Of a DNA stretch of 64,000 nt, positions 58,203 to 64,000 are shown in pieces. The position numbers and the translations under genes were made by a program. Below the pieces are notes generated by a model, which had not been told where the DNA came from, did no database searches, and worked only from the letters and a program-made list of their open reading frames with translations. Source of the DNA: Planctomycetota bacterium (lineage in GTDB: Bacteria; Planctomycetota; Planctomycetia; Pirellulales; UBA1268); assembly GCA_014238855.1 (NCBI GenBank), contig JABAAH010000005.1, positions 1 to 64,000 of the forward strand, read 5' to 3'. The first letter of the stretch is position 1, and each line of letters starts with the position of its first letter.

Positions 58203-59861
58203 ATGAATGACACGGCTGACAACAGCACTGAGTCTATCCAGCCTCAAACAAGCGATAGCAACCTGTCGTCAGATAAACGCGACGACGTGACTGTATCGCA
58301 GCAGGAACAGGACGCCACCGACAAATCAGCAGATCAAACTCTTGCTGTGCCACCAAAGCGAAGAATCGCAATTGGCACCCAGAGGCCAGATACGGCACAA
58401 CCAGGTGCCGCTTCACGTTACACGTACGTGACATCAGAGCTCCCCTCAAACGCAGCAGACACACCATCGGCGCCCACTGAAGATACTTCTTTAAAATCAA
58501 AAGACGGTGCTGTCGATGGAAAACAAACACGCAAAGATCGTCGGCAAAAACGATCAGGTCGTGATTCAAAAGCTTCAGCATTTACTGATGCCTTACCACC
58601 TCAGAAGCGAGTGAGTATTCCAAACCTACGACAAGATCTTGATGAAGATCTTGAAGATGATTTTGAAGCCGCTCTTGCTGGACTTGAAGTTGAAACATTA
58701 CTCGAGCAAACGTCTGTTATCGATCAGCCCATTGCACCCGGTGCAAAAGTTGAAGGAACCGTGCTTTCAGTTGGCTCCGACACAGCTTTTATCGACCTGG
58801 GGAACCAACGGCAAGGTGCACTTCAGCTTTCTGTACTCATTGAGGAAGGTGATGAAATACCAGAGGTTGGACAGACTGTAGAACTATCCGTGGGAGGACG
58901 GAATGAGGAAGATGGCCTCTATGAGGTCGCTCCCGCAAACCGAGCAGTTGTAGTAGAGGATTGGTCACAACTTGAAGTTGGAATGATTATTGCGGCACGA
59001 TGCACCGGGGCAAACAAGGGTGGGCTTGAATGTGACGTCGCAGGAATCCAAGGCTTCATGCCAATGAGTCTCATTAGTCCATGGAGAATCGAAAGTCCTG
59101 AAGAAATGGTTGGCCAGACACTCGAAAGCCTTGTTACAGAGGTTGTTCCACAGGCCCGCCGCCTTGTTCTATCTCGCCGAGCAGTGATTGAAAAACAAGC
59201 TGCAGATGCGAAATCAGAAATGCTTGAAACGTTAGAGCCTGGTGAAAAAGTTGAAGGGATCGTAAGGTCCATTCGTGACTTTGGTGTCTTTGTAGATATT
59301 GGGAATGGTGTTGAGGGTCTTGTACACATAAGCCAATTATCGTGGGAGCGAGTAGGTGACCCCAGTGAACTTCTTAAAATTGGTCAGCATGTTCATGCCA
59401 TGATCAAAAAAGTAGACAGTAGCACTGGAAAGATTGGTCTTTCGATTCGTGATCTTGTCGAGAGCCCATGGGCAACGGCAGATGTGAAGTACTCGCTTGG
59501 ATCGACGGTGCGAGGGACAGTAAGCCGAATTGCTGACTTTGGTGCTTTTGTCAAACTAGAGCCTGGCATTGAAGGCTTGCTTCATGTTTCTGAACTGGCG
59601 ACCCGACGCATACGCAGCGTCTCTGACGTTGTAAGTGAAGGCGAGCAAATAGAATGTCGTGTCCTTTCTGTCGATCCTGCAGAACAAAGACTGTCCCTAT
59701 CTCTCAAAGCTCTTACAAAAACTTCTCCTGATGAAGATCTCTCCGATCAAGAAAATGACGAGCCAGCCGGTCCAGAAAAGCCACGCAAGAAAAAGAATGT
59801 GACTCTCAAAGGTGGTATCGGGGGGCAGTCAGAGGGCGCTCGATTCGGTCTCAAGTGGTGA
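58203..59861 (+). CDS. rpsA: S1-domain RNA-binding protein, ribosomal protein S1-like
   Basis: 552 aa. The first 170 residues are hydrophilic, low complexity and rich in Asp, Ser, Lys (disordered). Four S1 domains follow: about 180-250 (VEGTVLSVGSDTAFIDLGNQRQGAL), 260-335 (GGLECDVAGIQGFMPMSLI), 348-418 (VEGIVRSIRDFGVFVDIGNGVEGLVHISQLSW) and 433-505 (VRGTVSRIADFGAFVKLEPGIEGLLHVSELA). E. coli S1 has six. The C-terminal tail is basic. It probably acts in translation initiation on the small subunit, although a separate regulatory S1 protein cannot be excluded. Convergent with serS, 4 bp between. Confidence 0.88.
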   Translation: MNDTADNSTESIQPQTSDSNLSSDKRDDVTVSQQEQDATDKSADQTLAVPPKRRIAIGTQRPDTAQPGAASRYTYVTSELPSNAADTPSAPTEDTSLKSKDGAVDGKQTRKDRRQKRSGRDSKASAFTDALPPQKRVSIPNLRQDLDEDLEDDFEAALAGLEVETLLEQTSVIDQPIAPGAKVEGTVLSVGSDTAFIDLGNQRQGALQLSVLIEEGDEIPEVGQTVELSVGGRNEEDGLYEVAPANRAVVVEDWSQLEVGMIIAARCTGANKGGLECDVAGIQGFMPMSLISPWRIESPEEMVGQTLESLVTEVVPQARRLVLSRRAVIEKQAADAKSEMLETLEPGEKVEGIVRSIRDFGVFVDIGNGVEGLVHISQLSWERVGDPSELLKIGQHVHAMIKKVDSSTGKIGLSIRDLVESPWATADVKYSLGSTVRGTVSRIADFGAFVKLEPGIEGLLHVSELATRRIRSVSDVVSEGEQIECRVLSVDPAEQRLSLSLKALTKTSPDEDLSDQENDEPAGPEKPRKKKNVTLKGGIGGQSEGARFGLKW

Positions 59862-59865
59862 TTCT

Positions 59866-61149
59866 TTAGCCGCTTGAGACTGTCATAACACCTTTCCCCA
59901 TCCATGAGACGAGAGCCTCGGGAACCTTCACCGATCCGTCTTCTTGTTGAAAATTTTCTAGAATTGCCACAATTGCTCGACTGATTGCTACGGCTGTCCC
60001 GTTTAGCGTATGCACGAACTGAGTCCCCTTTTCCGTTGGTTTACGAAACCTAATTGCTAATCTGCGAGCTTGGTAATCAGTGCAGTTCGAAGTACTCGTT
60101 ACTTCACCCCACTCACCAGCTTCCCCACGCCCCGGCATCCAAGCCTCGAGATCATATTTGCGATATGCAGGCCCCCCTAAATCACCAGTAGCCGTATCAA
60201 CAACTCTGTAAGGTATTCCTAACCCATCGAAAATTTTGCACTCGAGGTCGAGGAGTTGCTGATGCATAGCATCACTCTGGTCAGGTGCAGTAAAAGTGAA
60301 CATTTCAACTTTGGTGAATTGATGAACTCGATAGAGACCTCTGGTCGCCCTACCGTGAGCACCCGCTTCTGTTCGAAAACAGTGGCTTATTCCACAAAGT
60401 TTTACTGGAAGCTCGTCGCTATTAAAAATCTTTTCAGACATTGCACCAGCTAGTGTTATCTCGGCAGTCGCAATAAGCGACAGGTCGCTATTACCGATGG
60501 AGTAAATTTGAGTCTCAGGCCCCCTTGGCATAAATCCTGTACCCTCGAGGATCGAATCTCGAGCAACGTCAGGAGTCGTCATGACCGTAAAGCCTTCTTG
60601 CATGAGCAAATCAATCACATATTTTTGAAGCGCGAGCTCAAGAAGTACACCATCATTGGTGAGAAAATAAAAACCATGCCCAGCAACACGACTACCCGCT
60701 TCAAAATCAAAAATCTTAAGCTTCTCACCCAATTCAACATGATCCCGAGGCTTAAATGGGAAGGGAGGAATCGGTGCACTACCGCGACGAACTTCTGCTG
60801 CATCCTCTTCGCCACCATGTGGAGCATCGGAATGCGTTAGGTTCGGTATAGACCGCAGGATTTTATCGGATTCTTCAAGCACTTCTGTTTGCTTCGCTTG
60901 AAGAACAGAGGCTTGCTCACGAAGCCGACGACCTTCAATTTTCAGTGGCTCTCTTTCATCCTGAGACACCTTACCGATCGATTTACTGACTCGGCCGGCC
61001 TCTTGATTCAGGCGATCAATATCTAACTGTAATTTCCGACGAAGAAGATCTAACTCAGCAAACTTTTCTACGTCAACAGAAGCACCTCGAAGACGACAGT
61101 TCTCAGCAACGAGATCGATATTGTCGGTAACAAAACGGCGATCGAGCAC
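59866..61149 (-). CDS. serS: Seryl-tRNA synthetase
   Basis: 427 aa, normal class II SerRS. The N-terminal long antiparallel coiled coil that binds the tRNA-Ser variable arm runs about 25-105 (FAELDLLRRKLQLDIDRLNQEAGRVSKSIG ... EVLEESDKILRSIPNLTHSDAP). The catalytic core has LVAGAMSEKI-type region, motif 2 FRTEAGAHGRATRGLYRVHQFTKVEMF and motif 3 NGTAVAISRAIVAILENFQ. All expected parts are present. Confidence 0.97.
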   Translation of the reverse strand: MLDRRFVTDNIDLVAENCRLRGASVDVEKFAELDLLRRKLQLDIDRLNQEAGRVSKSIGKVSQDEREPLKIEGRRLREQASVLQAKQTEVLEESDKILRSIPNLTHSDAPHGGEEDAAEVRRGSAPIPPFPFKPRDHVELGEKLKIFDFEAGSRVAGHGFYFLTNDGVLLELALQKYVIDLLMQEGFTVMTTPDVARDSILEGTGFMPRGPETQIYSIGNSDLSLIATAEITLAGAMSEKIFNSDELPVKLCGISHCFRTEAGAHGRATRGLYRVHQFTKVEMFTFTAPDQSDAMHQQLLDLECKIFDGLGIPYRVVDTATGDLGGPAYRKYDLEAWMPGRGEAGEWGEVTSTSNCTDYQARRLAIRFRKPTEKGTQFVHTLNGTAVAISRAIVAILENFQQEDGSVKVPEALVSWMGKGVMTVSSG

Positions 61150-61256
61150 AAATCTCTCCTATCAAAAAGTTTCGACGGTTGTCTGGGTCATGAAGACTCT
61201 ATACTCAAAGGCAAAGATTTTGAACCTCGACACGAGTTGTAAAGTCCAGACACGTA

Positions 61257-61601
61257 ATGACCCAACCAACTACTGCTGCTGTTCCGGATATTGAGGAAGC
61301 CCCTGTTTTGCGGAAGAAGAGGGCTAAACGACGACAACCTCGCTACCATGTTGTTCTCTGGAATGATGATGATCATACATACCAGTATGTTGTCTCCATG
61401 CTCCAAAAGCTATTTGGTCATCCCTCACCAGCAGGAATCAAAATGGCAACCGAAGTAGACCAACAAGGAAAAGTCATTGTGCTCACTACGACCCGAGAGC
61501 ACGCTGAACTCAAACGCGATCAAATTCATGCTTTTGGTGCAGATAAACTCCTCCGAAGGTCAAAGGGTGCCATGTCGGCGTCGATTGAGCCAGAAGCATA
61601 A
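61257..61601 (+). CDS. clpS: ATP-dependent Clp protease adaptor
   Basis: 114 aa. ClpS delivers N-degron substrates to ClpAP. The core begins RYHVVLWNDDDHTYQYVVSMLQKLFGH, where the N-end rule pocket residues (Asn-Asp-Asp and the Met/Leu side) occur, and ends ERDQIHAFG-like KRDQIHAFGADKLL. The N-terminal 35 residues are basic and disordered as usual. No clpA beside it. A clear intrinsic terminator follows at 61635. Confidence 0.93.
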   Translation: MTQPTTAAVPDIEEAPVLRKKRAKRRQPRYHVVLWNDDDHTYQYVVSMLQKLFGHPSPAGIKMATEVDQQGKVIVLTTTREHAELKRDQIHAFGADKLLRRSKGAMSASIEPEA

Positions 61602-61634
61602 CGAGAGCATACAACACAAAGTAAAGCCAAACAT

Positions 61635-61674
61635 AAATACGGCTCGGATCATTCGATCCGGGCCGTATTTTTTA
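61635..61674 (+). terminator. Intrinsic terminator after clpS
   Basis: A 16-bp stem (left 61635-61650, right 61655-61670; one G-U pair) with loop ATTC, followed by a T-run. GC-rich stem plus T tract is typical Rho-independent form, 34 bp past the clpS stop. Confidence 0.93.
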
Positions 61675-61717
61675 TAATCTCGTAAATGAGTAGCTAGTTG
61701 AGACTTACTAGGTTGTC

Positions 61718-63148
61718 TTAATTCTCACATCCGCATGACGGCTCACACGGAGCCTCACGCCAAACGGTTTTGGGGACACATTTGGTCACGGTGTATGCAA
61801 CCTTCTTCGGAACCATGCGACAAACATCAATGGTTTTCGTGTAATGAACTGGCCGCGTTACACAGTATGGCACTTGCTTTGTCCGCGTCTCTTTCACCAT
61901 CTTGCAAACCTTGTAACACTCTTCACGACATCGCTCTTCACGAACCATTCGGCACACCTGATAGGAGCATGTCTTAACTCGCTGCTCAGGCACCATCTTG
62001 CAAACCTTATACGTTCGTACTCGCTGCTCAGGCACCATCTTGCAGACCTTATAGCAACAGGTTCGCACTCGCTGCTCAGGCACCATCTTGCAAACCTGAT
62101 ATGTTCGTACTCGTTGCTCAGGAACCATCTTGCAGACCTTGTAGCAGCAGGTTCGCACTCGCTGCTCAGGAACCATCTTGCAGACTTTATATGTTCGTAC
62201 TCGTTGCTCAGGAACCATCTTGCAGACCTTGTAGCACGAAGTCTTTACCCGTTGTTCACGAACCATTTTACAGACTTTATAACACTGCTTTTTCACAATG
62301 GTTTCCCGCTCGTAACGGACACAGTCAATGTGTTTTTCACAAATTTCAGGGACCCAAACTTTTTTACAAATTGTTCGTGATGGACATTGAACCTGAATCT
62401 TTTTTACTGGCCCGGGGCGATAACACCGTCTCCCGGAACAATCAGACTCCCAGCAGCCAGGCTGACGAACACACTTGGTAACCACAGGTCCTGGAATCTC
62501 ACACTTCTCAGTTTCCCAATGTCCCTTGCAGACCTTTACTGTTTTTGTATAACGCACTGGCTTGCAAACGGTATGACAAACATCACGCTCTCGTGTTTCC
62601 CACACCGGCTTACATACCGTGTAAGGAATTTCCTTCGTTCGCGTCTCATACACTGGTTTGCACACCGTGTAGCACTGCTCACGAGTCTCGTACACTGGCT
62701 TGCATACCGTGTAAGGAATTTCCTTCGTTCGCGTCTCATACACTGGCTTGCACACTGTGTAAGGGATCGTTCTCGTTCGATTTTCCCAGACTGGTTTACA
62801 TAATGTGTACTCGATATCTCTGAAGCATTGCTCTTTCTCGTAGCGAATACATTTAATTTCCTTCTGCTCCGTAACTTTTTCACACACAGTTTTGTAACAG
62901 GTGTACTGCTTCTTCTCGTAGACAACATCCTTCACAAGCCGAGGTCCGCAGCATGATGAAGCTGCACACGATGGTTCACTGTTTTCGAATTGTGTGCAGT
63001 TCTTACGCGCTCTTGCGAAACTTACCGATGACACTTTTGTTTTTGCATTTTGATAAGTAGCTAACCCGCAATAAGCAGCGTTAACGGCCCTTCCACTTAA
63101 CAACCCCATTGCTATCAACAGCATGGCAGAGACAAAAATCTTTTTCAT
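61718..63148 (-). CDS. Cysteine-rich YTV-repeat protein, probable cell-wall protein
   Basis: 476 aa with 51 Cys (10.7%). A signal peptide (MKKIFVSAMLLIAMGLLSGRAVNA) makes it exported. The first half (about 95-190) repeats YTVCKPVYETRTKEIP-type units; the centre is a different Cys/Pro region (PGPVVTKCVRQPGCWESDCSG); the second half repeats KVCKMVPEQRVRT with spacings of 14 or 16 residues (six copies of MVPEQRV). Such Tyr-Thr-Val motif, Cys-rich proteins are known, from memory, in Rhodopirellula cell walls; the many Cys suggest disulfide cross-linking. Upstream region before rex is otherwise empty. Confidence 0.86.
   Translation of the reverse strand: MKKIFVSAMLLIAMGLLSGRAVNAAYCGLATYQNAKTKVSSVSFARARKNCTQFENSEPSCAASSCCGPRLVKDVVYEKKQYTCYKTVCEKVTEQKEIKCIRYEKEQCFRDIEYTLCKPVWENRTRTIPYTVCKPVYETRTKEIPYTVCKPVYETREQCYTVCKPVYETRTKEIPYTVCKPVWETRERDVCHTVCKPVRYTKTVKVCKGHWETEKCEIPGPVVTKCVRQPGCWESDCSGRRCYRPGPVKKIQVQCPSRTICKKVWVPEICEKHIDCVRYERETIVKKQCYKVCKMVREQRVKTSCYKVCKMVPEQRVRTYKVCKMVPEQRVRTCCYKVCKMVPEQRVRTYQVCKMVPEQRVRTCCYKVCKMVPEQRVRTYKVCKMVPEQRVKTCSYQVCRMVREERCREECYKVCKMVKETRTKQVPYCVTRPVHYTKTIDVCRMVPKKVAYTVTKCVPKTVWREAPCEPSCGCEN
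61979..62280 (-). repeat. MVPEQRV-encoding tandem repeats in the Cys-rich gene
   Basis: The DNA repeats in alternating 42- and 48-bp units (together a 90-bp higher-order unit) encoding KVCKMVPEQRVRTY and KVCKMVPEQRVRTCCY. Units are near-identical at DNA level, so recombination or expansion is recent; a second set at about 62565-62810 encodes the YTVCKPVYETR units. Confidence 0.9.
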
Positions 63149-63430
63149 AATGCTTTCTCTCGCTCTACGATTCCGTAAGAAATTAATCCGTTATTCTTGG
63201 ATACACAGCAGGCACTGACTGATACAAACAGTGGATAGATAGCTTGTACTCTTTAAACTTCGCCCATAAACTCTGCGCAGGACGATTTCTTTTCCGGATC
63301 GTTGTATTTTTTCTATTGTCTCTGGGGTATTACAATCGTTACATCCGGATATTGCACTTGAATCATTTGCGATAATTCATTCCCTCCGGGTAGAGTCGTT
63401 ACTATTCCACTGGGGTCTGGCAGATATTTC
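63149..63430. promoter_or_regulatory. Divergent region between the Cys-rich gene and rex
   Basis: 282 bp, no gene visible. The Cys-rich gene and rex start outwards from it, so both promoters must lie here, but no convincing hexamers or Rex-type operator could be picked out by eye. Confidence 0.4.
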
Positions 63431-64000
63431 ATGGTGACTGAAGACACAAATGAACGCACGCACGAGATGCCTTCGGACGCCACTGTCCCAAAGGTCGTTG
63501 TCAGCAGGATCAGCCTCTATCTTCGAGAACTGCAACGGCTTCAAGTCGCAGGCGAGGACACCATCTCTTCAAGCCAGCTTGGTACTCTTCTCGGGTTTAG
63601 TGATGCCCAGGTAAGAAAAGACCTCGGATTCTTTGGACAATTCGGTTACCCGGGAGTTGGCTACCGTTGTGATGAACTCATTAGAGCCATGCGTGACATC
63701 TTAGGAACAAACCAATCCTGGCCTGTCGTAATGATTGGAGCAGGCAATCTCGGCCAAGCACTTCTTGGATACAAAGGTTTTGGACAACAGAATTTTTCAA
63801 TCGAAGCGGCATTTGATGCAGATTCAAGAAAAATAGGGCGGGTTATCCAGGGCATTCAGATTCAACCCCTCGGTGAATTACCTCAAACTGTCAAAACAAA
63901 AGGGATTCGACTCGGGATGGTTGTTGTCCCTGCTAGTCAGGCGCAAGAAGCAGCCAATGATCTCGTAAAAGCTGGCATTGAGGGCATTGTCAATTTCGCT
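63431..64000 (+). CDS. rex: Redox-sensing transcriptional repressor Rex (cut by window end)
   Basis: First 190 residues of the product; the frame runs open to the last base. Rex represses fermentation or respiration genes and leaves DNA when NADH is high. The winged-helix DNA-binding part is SRISLYLRELQRLQVAGEDTISSSQLGTLLGFSDAQVRKDLGFFGQFGYPGVGY, the Rossmann NAD domain starts VVMIGAGNLGQALLGYKGF, with FDADSRKIGRVIQGI and LGMVVVPASQAQEAANDLVKAGIEGIVNFA. The first 20 residues are variable. Start ATG 63431 is the first in frame. About the last tenth to fifth is missing. Confidence 0.95.
   Translation, partial: MVTEDTNERTHEMPSDATVPKVVVSRISLYLRELQRLQVAGEDTISSSQLGTLLGFSDAQVRKDLGFFGQFGYPGVGYRCDELIRAMRDILGTNQSWPVVMIGAGNLGQALLGYKGFGQQNFSIEAAFDADSRKIGRVIQGIQIQPLGELPQTVKTKGIRLGMVVVPASQAQEAANDLVKAGIEGIVNFA

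Noticed and set aside
61735-62380. Long plus-strand frames across the Cys-rich gene, repeating similar residues
   Set aside because: They are reverse-strand shadows of the MVPEQRV repeats; the minus frame has the signal peptide and conserved repeat structure.

Overview
This 64 kb window reads as chromosomal DNA of a planctomycete (PVC superphylum), probably a member of the Pirellulales or a relative. The reasons are two prepilin-like DUF1559 proteins, a small basic protein of the PVC signature type, two planctomycete-style Ser/Thr kinases, a cysteine-rich repeat protein with YTVC motifs like those reported from planctomycete cell walls, a DUF1844 protein, and large secreted proteins with no obvious relatives outside the group. 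Gene density is high, strands alternate often and GC is moderate. I found no integrase, transposase, phage, CRISPR array or rRNA gene.

Layout. 0-3 kb: two paralogous DUF1559 pseudopilins flank a small lipoprotein. 3-7 kb: DAHP synthase, divergent from pyrG, a DUF1844 gene and folD. 7-12 kb: an ABC exporter with an overlapping zinc-ribbon membrane protein, then rhaB and cysH. 11.9-12.6 kb: a non-coding stretch rich in dyads. 12.6-20.9 kb: a Ser/Thr kinase fused to a degenerate receiver domain, a 1068-aa secreted protein, a copper-type P-ATPase and a secreted protein. 21-25 kb: plsC, cmk and a GH38-like protein overlap in one operon. 25.5-32.5 kb: a four-gene pilM-headed cluster whose four products all carry Met/Gly-rich tracts. 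32.5-41.6 kb: housekeeping genes ilvB, mfd, a parvulin-type foldase, gltA and tadA. 41.8-48.9 kb: a membrane protein, a 55-aa coiled-coil protein, a second kinase, the PVC small basic protein, hemY, a TPR protein and a sugar isomerase-like gene. 49-57 kb: sppA, then a three-gene fatty-acid beta-oxidation operon that includes an acyl-CoA synthetase/acyl-CoA dehydrogenase fusion. 57-64 kb: a DUF6580 membrane protein, tRNA-Leu(GAG), an S1 protein, serS, clpS, the Cys-rich YTV protein and the first part of rex.

How the genes fit together. The beta-oxidation operon holds all the activities needed to take a free fatty acid to acetyl-CoA (activation, dehydrogenation, hydration/oxidation, thiolysis), and gltA elsewhere in the window could pass that acetyl-CoA to the TCA cycle. 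The pilM cluster looks like the inner-membrane platform of a type IV pilus or type II secretion-like machine, but no ATPase, secretin or prepilin peptidase lies beside it; the DUF1559 pseudopilins could be substrates of such a machine. The most unusual items are the pilM cluster with shared Met/Gly-rich segments, the synthetase/dehydrogenase fusion, the kinase with a receiver domain that cannot be phosphorylated in the usual way, and the 10.7% cysteine repeat protein. Several starts were moved from the longest open frame, using ribosome-binding sites or family N-termini (pyrG, cmk, plsC, gltA, tadA, the second DUF1559 gene, the FadB-like gene and the second kinase).
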